A stretch of 33,407 nt of DNA from CAYIEH01 sp964362385 (GTDB lineage: Bacteria > Patescibacteriota > Minisyncoccia > UBA6257 > UBA9933). A program made the position numbers and the translations under genes. The notes beneath the pieces are model-generated. The model had not been told where the DNA came from. It searched no databases and saw only the letters and a list, made by a program, of their open reading frames with translations. Each line of letters opens with the position of its first letter. Positions within the stretch are counted from its first letter, which is position 1. This document shows, in pieces, positions 22,074 to 29,611 of this stretch. The DNA is taken from contig CAYIEH010000004.1 in the NCBI GenBank assembly GCA_964362385.1, positions 1 to 33,407 on the forward strand, read 5' to 3'.

Positions 22074-22607
22074 TTGTTTAAACCATTTAGACCGCAACCG
22101 GAAAAAATAAATTACAGGGTAAATCAGCAAATAACATCGCCCGAATTAAGAGTGGTTGACGATAACGGAGAAAATTTGGGTGTTATGCCGCGCGATGCGG
22201 CATTAAAATTGGCGGAAAGCAAAGAGCTGGACTTGATAGAAATCGCGCCGATGGCAAAGCCGCCGGTCGCAAAAATAATAAGTTTTGACAAATTCCGCTA
22301 TCAGAAAGAAAAAGAATTTAAAAAACAAAGGGCGGCCCAAAAAATAAGCGAATTAAAACAAATCAGAATCAGCGGCCGAGCGGCTAAAAACGACCTGGAG
22401 ACTAAAATAAAAAAGATTGAAGAATTTCTTACGGAAGGACACAAAGTGGAAATCGTCCTATTTTTAAGAGGCAGAGAAAAGGCGAATAGGGATTGGGCGC
22501 GGTATAAATTGGAAGAGTTTCTAAAAATGATGCCGTTTGAATATAAAATCCTTATGGAATCGAAATTCGGAGGAAAAGGATTAATAATGCAGATAGTCAA
22601 AAAATGA
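22074..22607 (+). CDS. infC: Translation initiation factor IF-3
   Basis: This 177-aa factor prevents premature subunit joining and monitors start-codon pairing. The N-domain (INYRVNQQITSPELRVVDDNGENLGVM), lysine-rich linker (KFRYQKEKEFKKQRAAQK) and C-domain (EIVLFLRGREKANRDWARYKLEEFL) are complete. The start is a TTG at 22074. Rare start codons are common for infC because IF-3 represses its own translation from them. It heads the classic infC-rpmI-rplT cluster. Upstream is the repeat that abuts tmRNA. Confidence 0.96.
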   Translation: MFKPFRPQPEKINYRVNQQITSPELRVVDDNGENLGVMPRDAALKLAESKELDLIEIAPMAKPPVAKIISFDKFRYQKEKEFKKQRAAQKISELKQIRISGRAAKNDLETKIKKIEEFLTEGHKVEIVLFLRGREKANRDWARYKLEEFLKMMPFEYKILMESKFGGKGLIMQIVKK

Positions 22608-22631
22608 ATTAAGAATTAGGAATAATGAATT

Positions 22632-22802
22632 ATGAGGAAAAGTGTATCTAATCGTATTAAAATCACGAAAACAGGAAAGGTTTTAAGACGAGCAATGGGC
22701 TTGGGCCATTTTAGGGCCAAAAAAAGAAGCACCCAAGTAAAAAGACGCAAAGGCCTAAGAACAATCAAGCAGGAAGAAAAAAATATCAGAAAATATTCAT
22801 AA
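22632..22802 (+). CDS. rpmI: Ribosomal protein bL35
   Basis: This 56-aa very basic protein begins MRKSVSNRIKITKTGKVLRR and continues RAKKRSTQVKRRKG. The L35 features are the TxTGKVxRR turn and the Arg/Lys-rich middle. It lies between infC (24 nt upstream) and rplT (3 nt downstream). The start codon lies in an AATTAGGAATAATGAATTATG repeat of the kind also found inside the aldolase gene. It is shorter than most L35 at the N-terminus. Confidence 0.9.
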   Translation: MRKSVSNRIKITKTGKVLRRAMGLGHFRAKKRSTQVKRRKGLRTIKQEEKNIRKYS

Positions 22803-22805
22803 ACT

Positions 22806-23150
22806 ATGACAAGGGTAAAAAGAGGCGTAACAGCGCACAAAAAACGAGAAAAAATATTAAAATACACGAAAGGTTTTAAATGGGGAAGAAAATCAAAAGA
22901 GCGGGCCGCCAAAGAAGCCCTGCTTCACGCATGGAGCCACGCCTTCAGGGGCAGAAAAGAAAAGAAAAGAAATTATCGCGGTTTATGGCAAACGCAAATC
23001 AACGCGGCCGCCAGGAATAACAAAACGACTTACAGCAAATTAATCGCCGGCTTAAAAAAACAGGGCATTAAATTGGACAGAAAAATTTTAGCCGACATTG
23101 CAAAAAATCACCCAGTTATTTTTACAAAAATTGTTGAGAAAGTGAAGTAA
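22806..23150 (+). CDS. rplT: Ribosomal protein bL20
   Basis: This 114-aa 23S rRNA-binding assembly protein has the diagnostic N-terminus TRVKRGVTAHKKREKILK, GFKWGRKSKERAAKEALLHAW and the globular part (NYRGLWQTQINAAARNN, SKLIAGLKKQGIKLDRKILADIA). It is the last gene of infC-rpmI-rplT and ends just before a perfect palindrome. Confidence 0.97.
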   Translation: MTRVKRGVTAHKKREKILKYTKGFKWGRKSKERAAKEALLHAWSHAFRGRKEKKRNYRGLWQTQINAAARNNKTTYSKLIAGLKKQGIKLDRKILADIAKNHPVIFTKIVEKVK

Positions 23151-23154
23151 ACAA

Positions 23155-23180
23155 TACCGCTATCCCATGGGATAGCGGTA
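23155..23180. terminator. Perfect 26-nt palindrome after rplT
   Basis: TACCGCTATCCCA and its exact complement form a 26-nt palindrome between convergent rplT and the Nudix gene. A short A/T stretch (GGAATTTTATTG) follows. It probably terminates the infC cluster. Confidence 0.65.
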
Positions 23181-23187
23181 AGGAATT

Positions 23188-23643
23188 TTATTGACCGCTT
23201 TTAATACTTTGTCGGCGAAGAGCGTCATAAGCTTGTTTTAAAACTCTTTGGCTGTCCTTATATTTGCTTAAAATTTTCATTGCCTCGCGATATGTAAACC
23301 AGCCATAGCCATCGTGTTCTTTGGAAAGTTTAATTGCTGCTTGCTTTGTTTCGGCCAGATAGAAAATAACGATTTTGAAAATTCTGGCATTTTTATTGCC
23401 CACTCGCCGCCAAAAGGAAAATTTTTCATATGCCTTGAAATATTGACTGAACCGCAAATCGTCCTTTGTTAATCCCGTTTCTTCTTTAATTTCCCGCAAA
23501 GCGGTTTGAAAACTTTTTTCCTCGCTTTCAATCTTGCCCTTGGCAAAATTCCAGTAATTATGCCCGTGATAAAGCAATAAAAATTTCGGCCCCTCTGGGG
23601 TTTTTCTGTAAATTATTATTCCCGCTGAAATCTCGCGCGGCAT
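23188..23643 (-). CDS. Nudix hydrolase (Ap4A-hydrolase-like)
   Basis: This 151-aa protein carries a perfect Nudix box from GKIESEEKSFQTALREI to KEETGL (G-x5-E-x7-R-E-x2-E-E-x-G). MPREISAGIIIYR at the start and LLLYHGHNYWNFAKG before the box resemble diadenosine tetraphosphate hydrolases (bis-5'-nucleosyl tetraphosphatase, asymmetrical). The frame extends upstream to 23733, but that part is encoded by a terminator hairpin and simple repeats. The ATG at 23643 is therefore chosen. No SD is seen. Confidence 0.9.
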   Translation of the reverse strand: MPREISAGIIIYRKTPEGPKFLLLYHGHNYWNFAKGKIESEEKSFQTALREIKEETGLTKDDLRFSQYFKAYEKFSFWRRVGNKNARIFKIVIFYLAETKQAAIKLSKEHDGYGWFTYREAMKILSKYKDSQRVLKQAYDALRRQSIKSGQ

Positions 23644-23691
23644 TAAATAAGTATAGCTTGAAAAATAATTTATTTCAAAAACAAGGCAATC

Positions 23692-23717
23692 AAAAACCGC
23701 CCTTTCGGGCGGTTTTT
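23692..23717. terminator. Terminator after rpsJ
   Basis: AAAAACCGCCC-tttc-GGGCGGTTTTT is a perfect hairpin with T runs on both strands. It ends the tuf-rpsJ transcript. Just beyond it are CTGCGTCAATCTGCGTC-type direct repeats (23724-23763). Confidence 0.85.
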
Positions 23718-23766
23718 GATTCATCTGCGTCAATCTGCGTCTTATCCGCGTAAATCCGCGTCTTGG

Positions 23767-24099
23767 TTATTTCATCTTAATCTCAATATCAACTCCTGAC
23801 GGCAAATTAAGGCTGCTTAATGATTCAATAATTTTTTGGCTGGGATTTAAAATATCTATCAAACGGTTATGTATTCTTAATTCAAACTGCTCGCGGGAAT
23901 CCTTGTGGACGAAAGTTGAGCGATTAACCGTATAACGCTTGAATTGAGTGGGCAAAGGTATCGGACCGACAATTTCGGCGCCGTTCCTTATTACCGTTTC
24001 AATAATTTGTTTAACGGAATTGTCAATCAACTTATGGTCGTAGGATTTTACCCGCAACCGCAATTTAGGTTGTTTTTCTTCCTTTGCCTTTTTTGCCAT
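23767..24099 (-). CDS. rpsJ: Ribosomal protein uS10
   Basis: This 110-aa small-subunit protein (NusE) has LRLRVKSYDHKLIDNSVKQI at the N-terminus and GPIPLPTQFKRYTVNRSTFVHKDSREQFE as the loop that lies in the ribosome and binds NusB. DVDI-type residues (SGVDIEIKM) end the fold. It follows tuf by 23 nt on the same strand. Confidence 0.97.
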   Translation of the reverse strand: MAKKAKEEKQPKLRLRVKSYDHKLIDNSVKQIIETVIRNGAEIVGPIPLPTQFKRYTVNRSTFVHKDSREQFELRIHNRLIDILNPSQKIIESLSSLNLPSGVDIEIKMK

Positions 24100-24122
24100 A
24101 TCAAAGAGCTGGATTAAATTAA

Positions 24123-25322
24123 TTACTTCAGAATTTTAGTAACCACGCCGGCGCCGACAGTCTTTCCTCCTTCACGGATGGCAAAACGCTGTTTTTCTTC
24201 CAAAGCTACCGGCGCTATCAATTTAATAACCAAATTTATGGTGTCTCCGGGCATAACCATTTCCATGCCCTGGGGAAGTTCAACTTCTCCGGTGACATCG
24301 GTAGTTCTGATGTAAAACTGAGGCTTGTATCCTTTAAAGGATGGGGTGTGGCGGCCGCCTTCTTCTTTGGTTAAAATGTAGACCTCGGCTTCAAATTCGG
24401 TATGAGGAGTAACGCTGCCCGGCTTGGCGATAACCTGACCCCTTTCAACGTCTTCTTTTTTAAGGCCTCTTAAAAGAATTCCCACGTTGTCGCCGGCCCG
24501 TCCTTCATCTAAAAGTTTATTGAACATTTCAATGCCGGTAACAACTGTTTTTTGGTTTGGCCGAATGCCGATAATTTCAATTTCTTCGTTGACTTTGACG
24601 ATTCCCCTCTCAACGCGTCCGGTGACAACAGTACCCCGACCTTCAATTGAAAAAATGTCTTCAACCGGCATTAAGAACGGCTTATCAATTTCTCTTACCG
24701 GTTCAATCAGATATTCATCCAAAGCTTTAATAAGATCTAAAATCGGCTTAATAGCTTCATCATCGACTGATTTCGCTTCCAATGCCTTCAGAGCCGAACC
24801 TCTGATAATAGGAGTTTCATCGCCCGGAAATTTATATTTCTTTAATAACTCTCTTACTTCCGCTTCAACCAAGTCAATAAGTTCCGGGTCGTCAACCATA
24901 TCCACTTTATTAAGAAACACGACAACGTTCGGTACGCCTACCTGACGAGCTAAAAGAATGTGCTCTCTGGTCTGAGGCATAGGACCGTCTGTCGCCGCGA
25001 CTACCAGAATTGCGCCATCCATCTGGGCAGCGCCGGTAATCATATTCTTAATATAATCGGCGTGGCCAGGAGCATCAACGTGAGCGTAATGCCGTTTTTC
25101 CGATTCGTACTCCGAATGATGGAGGGCAATGGTAATGCCGCGGGCTTTTTCTTCCGGAGCATTATCAATCATATCGACTGTTTCTTCTTTTTTAATCAAC
25201 CCTTTAAGATGAAGAACGTGAGTGATGGCCGCAGTCAAAGTTGTTTTGCCATGGTCAACATGACCGATAGTACCTACGTTTAAGTGCGGTTTAGTCCGTT
25301 CAAATTTTTCTTTTTCCGCCAT
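24123..25322 (-). CDS. tuf: Elongation factor Tu
   Basis: This 399-aa GTPase delivers aminoacyl-tRNA to the ribosome. G1 is GHVDHGKTTL, G2 includes the ARGITI Thr, G3 is DAPGHADY, G4 is NKVDMVDD and G5 is GSALKA. Domains 2 and 3 (GRGTVVTGRVERG, GGRHTPSFKGYKPQFYIRTTDVTG) are standard. It lies downstream of rplQ, separated by a 350-bp spacer with two inverted-repeat elements, and precedes rpsJ. No SD is seen before the ATG. Confidence 0.98.
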   Translation of the reverse strand: MAEKEKFERTKPHLNVGTIGHVDHGKTTLTAAITHVLHLKGLIKKEETVDMIDNAPEEKARGITIALHHSEYESEKRHYAHVDAPGHADYIKNMITGAAQMDGAILVVAATDGPMPQTREHILLARQVGVPNVVVFLNKVDMVDDPELIDLVEAEVRELLKKYKFPGDETPIIRGSALKALEAKSVDDEAIKPILDLIKALDEYLIEPVREIDKPFLMPVEDIFSIEGRGTVVTGRVERGIVKVNEEIEIIGIRPNQKTVVTGIEMFNKLLDEGRAGDNVGILLRGLKKEDVERGQVIAKPGSVTPHTEFEAEVYILTKEEGGRHTPSFKGYKPQFYIRTTDVTGEVELPQGMEMVMPGDTINLVIKLIAPVALEEKQRFAIREGGKTVGAGVVTKILK

Positions 25323-25401
25323 ACTTTTATTTAAATTTATTTTCGCCGGAAGCTAAAAACTTTTGTTGTTAGTATTCAGGCTTAATTTTAACGACTTTTT
25401 G

Positions 25402-25539
25402 CCCAGTTAGTACAACCGCGACTGCAATTTATCTTTTTAACTCGTCGCCATTGTTTCTATTTGAGCTTTTTAATATTTAATATTTTTCAGCGGACAATTT
25501 TGATAAATTGGGTTAAAATATCGCGGTTGTCCTACTGGG
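25402..25539. repeat. 138-bp inverted-repeat element
   Basis: The ends are CCCAGTTAGTACAACCGCG (25402-25420) and CGCGGTTGTCCTACTGGG (25522-25539), imperfect inverted copies. TTTG lies directly before (25398-25401) and after (25540-25543), a likely 4-nt target duplication. Confidence 0.7.
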
Positions 25540-25573
25540 TTTGATCTTATATTATTTATTGATAATTAGTCAA

Positions 25574-25655
25574 CCCCGTTAGAAGTGCGGCATAATTTTC
25601 ATAAAAAACACAAGTTTAAGGCAATAGCATAATCTCTGCAACACTTCTAACGAGG
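25574..25655. repeat. 82-bp CCCCGTTAG-type element
   Basis: The ends are CCCCGTTAGAAGTG (25574-25587) and CACTTCTAACGAGG (25642-25655). Read on the reverse strand its inner words (AGATTATGCTATTGC and AATTATGCCGCACTTC) match the copies at 31044 and 31225, so this is the same family in the opposite orientation. Confidence 0.75.
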
Positions 25656-25673
25656 GTTTGATTGTCGGTTGGT

Positions 25674-26021
25674 TTATACAAATTCAATAATTGCGGTCTT
25701 ACTGCTGTCTCTTTTTTTTGTCAAACCTTTTATAATTCTTAAATATCCGCCGCGGCGATCTTTATAACGCGGGGCGATTGTATAAAATAATTTTTCCGCT
25801 GATTTTTTCGGCAATCTTGAAAAAAGCAGTCTCAAACTTGGTAAATTTTGTTTTTTGGCGAGTGTTATCAGTTTTTCAACTTGCGATTTCGTCTCTTTCG
25901 CTTTTGCTTCCGTTGTGAGTATTTTCCCTTCTAAAATCAGATTGTTTGCTAAAATTTTTAAAAGAGACTTCCTTTGCCCTTTCTTTCTATGAAATTTTCT
26001 TCCTTTTTTAAGATGGCGCAT
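25674..26021 (-). CDS. rplQ: Ribosomal protein bL17
   Basis: This 115-aa large-subunit protein near the exit tunnel has MRHLKKGRKFHRKKGQRKSL at the N-terminus, ILTTEAKAKETKSQVEKLITLAK in the middle and DRRGGYLRIIKG near the end. It is the last gene of the alpha cluster and follows rpoA. Confidence 0.97.
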   Translation of the reverse strand: MRHLKKGRKFHRKKGQRKSLLKILANNLILEGKILTTEAKAKETKSQVEKLITLAKKQNLPSLRLLFSRLPKKSAEKLFYTIAPRYKDRRGGYLRIIKGLTKKRDSSKTAIIEFV

Positions 26022-26068
26022 GAAATTAGCTCGTTAGCTTATTAGCTCTTTAGCTAATAAGCTTTAAT

Positions 26069-26839
26069 TTACTTTTTTAAAGTTCTTTTCTTTTTCGCTT
26101 CTTTTTTAATTTCTTTAGTTTCCAATGATTTCTCCTCTTCCGCCGTAACTTCAACTAAAGAAATTTTTTCAAAGTGGTCCTTTAAAATATTGGCAGATTT
26201 ATGAAGAGCCGCCGACGGAGAAATGCTTCCGTCGGTTTCAAGAGTAACTGCCAGTCGGTTAAAGTCTGTTCTTTCGCCAACGCGCATATTTTCAATTATA
26301 AAATTAACCTTGGTAACCGGCGCAAAAATAGCGTCAATGGCAATGACGCCAACCGGAAGTTTTTCTGATTTGCGGCTTTCAACGGAAATATATCCCAACC
26401 CTTTCTCAACGGTCAATTCCATTTTTAGCTCCGCTTTTTTACTGGTTAAAGCGGCTATGTGGAGATCCGGATTGACGATTTCAACCTGCGCGTTGGTTTT
26501 TATATCGCCGGCTTTTACCTCTTTCTCTCCTTTAGCATCAAGAGTTAAAATTTGAGGTTCGTCGGCAAAAAATTTAAATCTAATCTTTTTTAGATTAAGG
26601 CAGATTTCAACAACATCTTCCAAAATTCCGTCAATAGTCGAGAATTCGTGCTTAACGCCGGTGATTTTTACTTGAGTAACGGCGGCGCCGGGAAGAGAAG
26701 AAAGAAGCGCGCGTCGAAGTGCGTTGCCGATAGTCAAGCCATAACCGGCAAAAAGTCCCTCAATTTCAAAAACACCTTCTGTCGGCGTTTCTGAAACTTT
26801 TTTAATTTTTACAGTTTCGCTTAATCTTGCGTATTCCAT
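26069..26839 (-). CDS. rpoA: RNA polymerase alpha subunit, lacking the C-terminal domain
   Basis: This is a 256-aa protein. The N-terminal domain that dimerises and nucleates polymerase assembly is complete (GLTIGNALRRALLSSLPGAAV, GVKHEFSTIDGILEDVVEI, VGERTDFNRLAVTLETDG). After about residue 230 the protein ends in a charged tail (EEKSLETKEIKKEAKKKRTLKK) instead of the usual CTD of about 80 residues that binds UP elements and activators. The gene order is normal (rpsD upstream, rplQ downstream). Promoter control through alpha is therefore probably absent here. Confidence 0.96.
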   Translation of the reverse strand: MEYARLSETVKIKKVSETPTEGVFEIEGLFAGYGLTIGNALRRALLSSLPGAAVTQVKITGVKHEFSTIDGILEDVVEICLNLKKIRFKFFADEPQILTLDAKGEKEVKAGDIKTNAQVEIVNPDLHIAALTSKKAELKMELTVEKGLGYISVESRKSEKLPVGVIAIDAIFAPVTKVNFIIENMRVGERTDFNRLAVTLETDGSISPSAALHKSANILKDHFEKISLVEVTAEEEKSLETKEIKKEAKKKRTLKK

Positions 26840-26917
26840 TGTATTCTTGAAACTTGAAACATAAATCTTAAAACATTTTATATTTATGTTCGGTGATTCA
26901 CGTTTTATGTTTTATGA

Positions 26918-27532
26918 TTACTTGCCGTAAAAATCGACGACCAAGTTTACATCAAACGGCGTTTCAATGTCTTGAGGCAAAGATTTGACCCTGCCTTCCA
27001 ATTTTTCTTTATCAATCATAAGCCAAGTCGGCGGTTCGTATTTTTTGATACTACTTGAAAGATCTTTAAAAATCAAGAGATTTAATGACGAAGGTTTAAT
27101 CGTTATTGCGTCGCCGACCTTAACCCGATAAGAAGGTATCGTTACTTTTTTTCCGTTCACCGCAATATGTCCGTGGCTTATATATTGTCTTGCGGTAATT
27201 CTTGACGGAGCAAATCCCAAACGAAATACGGCATTATCCAATCTTCTCTCCAGAAAAACAATAAGCGCGTTGGTTCCCGATTCTTTTTTAGCGGACGCTT
27301 CTTTAAAAACTTTTCTCATTTGAGTTTCGCGCAAACCATAGCTGAACATTATCTTTTGTTTCTCCAACAGCTGCTGGCCATACTCAGAAAGAGTTCCGCG
27401 CCTTTTCTTGCCGTGAATTCCCGGCCTGTAAGGACGCCTGACCATGACGCATTTCGGCGAATTACAACGCTCGCCTTTCAAAAAAAGTTTTGTGCCAAGC
27501 GATCTTTCTTTTTTTTCTAACGATTTTTTCAT
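26918..27532 (-). CDS. rpsD: Ribosomal protein uS4
   Basis: This 204-aa protein initiates small-subunit assembly. The S4 RNA-binding domain is RLDNAVFRLGFAPSRITARQ, followed by HGHIAVNGKKVTIPSYRVKVGD. An N-terminal pair of Cys (GERCNSPKC) suggests a zinc site as in some S4 proteins. It lies between rpsK and rpoA. Confidence 0.97.
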   Translation of the reverse strand: MKKSLEKKERSLGTKLFLKGERCNSPKCVMVRRPYRPGIHGKKRRGTLSEYGQQLLEKQKIMFSYGLRETQMRKVFKEASAKKESGTNALIVFLERRLDNAVFRLGFAPSRITARQYISHGHIAVNGKKVTIPSYRVKVGDAITIKPSSLNLLIFKDLSSSIKKYEPPTWLMIDKEKLEGRVKSLPQDIETPFDVNLVVDFYGK

Positions 27533-27573
27533 AAATTTATGAGTTTAAAATGAAATAAATTTTTCTAAAAATC

Positions 27574-27622
27574 GAGCACCCCGTCTGAGTTTTTGCTTCG
27601 CAAAAATTTTGGCGGGGTGCTC
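27574..27622. terminator. Hairpin between rpsK and rpsD
   Basis: GAGCACCCCG (27574-27583) pairs with CGGGGTGCTC (27613-27622), with an inner TTTTTGC/GCAAAAA stem. On the reverse strand it is followed by GATTTTTAG. It may attenuate transcription inside the ribosomal operon. The same GAGCACCCCG word starts near the element at 28133. Confidence 0.55.
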
Positions 27623-27631
27623 CGCGTTTTA

Positions 27632-28087
27632 TTAAACGCGTCGAACCTTTTTGGGCCGAGGACCATTATGAGGAATCGGCGTTTCGTCTTTAATTGAAAT
27701 AATATTAAACCCTTGATTGGCAAGCGACCTAATCGCAGAATCTCTGCCTGTTCCCACTCCTTTAACGACAATTTCTATTTCATTAATGCCGTTCTTTTTC
27801 ATTTTCTCGGCTAAAGCCGCCACAGCCTTGGAAGCGGCAAAGGGAGTCGCCTTTTTGGGGCCGGAAAATCCCAGGCTTCCGGCAGAAACCCATGCGATAA
27901 CATCGCCTTTTTTATCGGCTGCGGTTATAAGCGTATTATTATAGGAAGCGTTAATATAAACCCTTCCGGATTCTGTCTTTTTTAAGGCGCTTGGCTTGGC
28001 AGCTGCCTTAGATATTGTTTTCTCCAGGGTTTCTCCTTCTTTTAAAACTTCTTCTTCAGTTTTTTGAATAACTTTTTTCTTACCCAT
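27632..28087 (-). CDS. rpsK: Ribosomal protein uS11
   Basis: This 151-aa small-subunit platform protein has a lysine/glutamate-rich N-terminal extension (about 40 residues), then the S11 fold: GRVYINASYNNTLITAADKKGD, AWVSAGSLGFSGPKKATPFAA, VVKGVGTGRDSAIRSLANQG and the C-terminal PIPHNGPRPKKVRRV. A frame upstream to a TTG exists, but the ATG at 28087 (MGKKK) is the natural start. Confidence 0.96.
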   Translation of the reverse strand: MGKKKVIQKTEEEVLKEGETLEKTISKAAAKPSALKKTESGRVYINASYNNTLITAADKKGDVIAWVSAGSLGFSGPKKATPFAASKAVAALAEKMKKNGINEIEIVVKGVGTGRDSAIRSLANQGFNIISIKDETPIPHNGPRPKKVRRV

Positions 28088-28132
28088 GCCAATTTTATTT
28101 GCGAACAAAGCGAGTAATTATAAAATTGAGCA

Positions 28133-28231
28133 CCCCGCCTTCTATGCTTGCGGCCTTTGTTATAACTTTATTTAATTGTTTAATCATTTTATTCATATTT
28201 TTGCTTTATGCCTCGCGCTTAGAAGGCGGGG
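28133..28231. repeat. 99-bp inverted-repeat element in the rpsM-rpsK spacer
   Basis: The ends CCCCGCCTTCTA (28133-28144) and TAGAAGGCGGGG (28220-28231) are perfect 12-bp inverted copies. The interior is A/T-rich. No target duplication is clear. Confidence 0.7.
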
Positions 28232-28251
28232 TTTCGCTGAAATAATTTTAA

Positions 28252-28641
28252 TTATTTCAGCTCAACTTTTCTCTTTCCGCTTCCGACGGTTTTTCTATTT
28301 TGTCCGCTACCGCGCGCAGTCCGGGAATTTGTCTTTGTTCTCTGGCCCCTTACCGGCAATTTCCTTAAATGCCTTGCTCCTCTGTAAGATTGTATTTCTT
28401 TTAAACGGCCAATGTTTGTTCTGATTAGCTGCCGAAGTTCGCCCTCAACTTTATGATTCTTTTCAATAAAGTCCTGTATTTTCTTTAACTCTTCGGAGGT
28501 TAAATCTTTTGTTTTTTTATTTTGATCAATCTTAATTCCGGACAAAATACGACCGGCCGAAACACGGCCAATGCCGTAAACATGTGTCAAAGCAATATCT
28601 ATTCTTTTATTATCCGGAATATTTACGCCGATTAATCGCAT
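28252..28641 (-). CDS. rpsM: Ribosomal protein uS13
   Basis: This 129-aa head protein of the small subunit has RLIGVNIPDNKRIDIALTHV, YGIGRVSAGRIL, the helical middle (LRQLIRTNIGRLKEIQSYRG) and the basic tail LPVRGQRTKTNSRTARG that touches P-site tRNA. It lies between rpmJ and rpsK. Confidence 0.97.
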   Translation of the reverse strand: MRLIGVNIPDNKRIDIALTHVYGIGRVSAGRILSGIKIDQNKKTKDLTSEELKKIQDFIEKNHKVEGELRQLIRTNIGRLKEIQSYRGARHLRKLPVRGQRTKTNSRTARGSGQNRKTVGSGKRKVELK

Positions 28642-28653
28642 ACTATATTAAAA

Positions 28654-28807
28654 TTCGAAATCCGAATGTCGAAATTCGAAACAATATTAAAATCCAAATG
28701 TTTTAAATTCAAAACGTTTTGAATTTTATATTTTAGTAATTAGAAATTGTTGACCCTAACGGGGAGTTTTCAACAACGGATTTCTGATTTCGTGCTTCGG
28801 ATTTGAA
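28654..28807. repeat. Inverted-repeat spacer between rpmJ and rpsM
   Basis: TTCGAAATCCGAATGTCGAA (from 28654) is an imperfect inverted copy of the right end (reverse complement beginning TTCAAATCCGAAGCACGAA, ending at 28807). The middle holds GTTTTAAATTCAAAACGTTTT and a short GTTGA/TCAAC hairpin around CCCTAACGGGG. It lies inside the ribosomal operon. Confidence 0.6.
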
Positions 28808-28816
28808 GTTAGTCCT

Positions 28817-28933
28817 TTATCCTTGCCTTTGCTTATGTTTTGGATTTTTTTTGCAAATAATATAAGTTCGGCCCGTGCGGCGAACATTTTTGCAATCTTT
28901 ACAAATTTTTTTGACCACTGAACGTACTTTCAT
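28817..28933 (-). CDS. rpmJ: Ribosomal protein bL36
   Basis: This 38-aa zinc protein of the large subunit has MKVRSVVKKICKDCKNVRR with ligands Cys11 and Cys14, then Cys27 and His33 in IICKKNPKHKQRQG. This is the zinc-binding (C-type) form. It lies between infA and rpsM, its usual place. Confidence 0.95.
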   Translation of the reverse strand: MKVRSVVKKICKDCKNVRRTGRTYIICKKNPKHKQRQG

Positions 28934-28985
28934 GTTAAAAATTTAAAATGTAAAAGTTATTTATATTTAAAATGATTTTTTATTG

Positions 28986-29040
28986 ATTCATTTTTAAACT
29001 TTACATTGTCATTTTGATTTTTGATTTTTTAATTTTACAT
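28986..29040 (-). repeat. Solo copy of the four-helix-bundle gene's left end
   Basis: Read on the reverse strand, 28986-29015 is identical over 30 nt to 32996-33025, which covers the first codons of the four-helix-bundle gene. 29005-29025 is identical over 21 nt to 33378-33398 at that gene's far end. The rest of the gene is absent, so this is a repeat end without its gene, in the rpmJ-infA spacer. Confidence 0.75.
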
Positions 29041-29049
29041 TTATTCTAT

Positions 29050-29268
29050 CTATAATCTGCGAACTATCCTTCCTCTTTTGCCGTCAGGGCTAAGTTCCAA
29101 TAAAACCGAATCTCCCGGCATAATCTTAATATAATATAATCTCATTTTGCCTGATAAATACGCTAAAATTTCTTCTCCGTTTTCAAGCCGGATTTTAAAA
29201 GTTGTCGCCGGCAACGCCTCGACAACTATTCCCTTAATAATCGGCTTCTTGGATTCTTTTCCTGACAT
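29050..29268 (-). CDS. infA: Translation initiation factor IF-1
   Basis: This 72-aa S1/OB-fold factor binds the ribosomal A site during initiation. It shows KGIVVEALPATTFKIRLENGEEILAYLSGKMR, IKIMPGDSVLLELSPDGKRGRIVRR. It is the first recognisable gene of this ribosomal cluster in the window, and there is a 340-bp repeat-containing spacer upstream. Confidence 0.97.
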   Translation of the reverse strand: MSGKESKKPIIKGIVVEALPATTFKIRLENGEEILAYLSGKMRLYYIKIMPGDSVLLELSPDGKRGRIVRRL

Positions 29269-29611
29269 GTAAGGATATATATTAAACTAAGAAAATAAAG
29301 AGGTCAACCCCCGTCACTAAAGAAAGACGGGTATCCCCAACGAAGCCGTATTATAACCTAATCAGCTTATCCGACTAAAAATATAAAGTTGCTTAGGTAT
29401 ATCACGGAATACAAAAGCTTCGCGGTCTCTCTTTTAGTGCGGGGTCAACCCCCGTTAGGCAATTAGCGCCGCAAGAATTATAAACGTTGCCATGGCACAT
29501 GACAACGCGCAATTCTGTCCTTCAACAAACTAGGATGTTTTGAAGAATGCTGAGCAAAGTCAAAGCAAGTGAAGTCAAAAGACTAGTCCTGAGTAAAGCC
29601 GAAAGATTAGA
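29269..29611. repeat. infA upstream spacer with a 136-bp element
   Basis: No gene is seen. An inverted-repeat element occupies 29309-29444, with ends CCCCGTCACTAAAGAAAGAC and (reverse complement of the right end) CCCCGCACTAAAAGAGAGAC. TCAAC stands on both sides (29304-29308 and 29445-29449), a likely target duplication. Right after it comes CCCCCGTTAGGC. From 29546 to 29610 there are CTGAGCAAAGTCAAAG-type degenerate repeats. Confidence 0.65.

Larger units (their letters stand above)
25323..25673. other. tuf-rplQ spacer holding two inverted-repeat elements
   Basis: No gene is seen in these 350 bp. Two elements, at 25402-25539 and 25574-25655, fill most of it. No promoter could be confidently placed, although one for tuf is expected here. 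Confidence 0.5.

Noticed and set aside
23644..23733. N-terminal extension of the Nudix protein
   Set aside because: These 30 codons are encoded by a terminator hairpin and adjacent sequence. The domain starts at the ATG at 23643.
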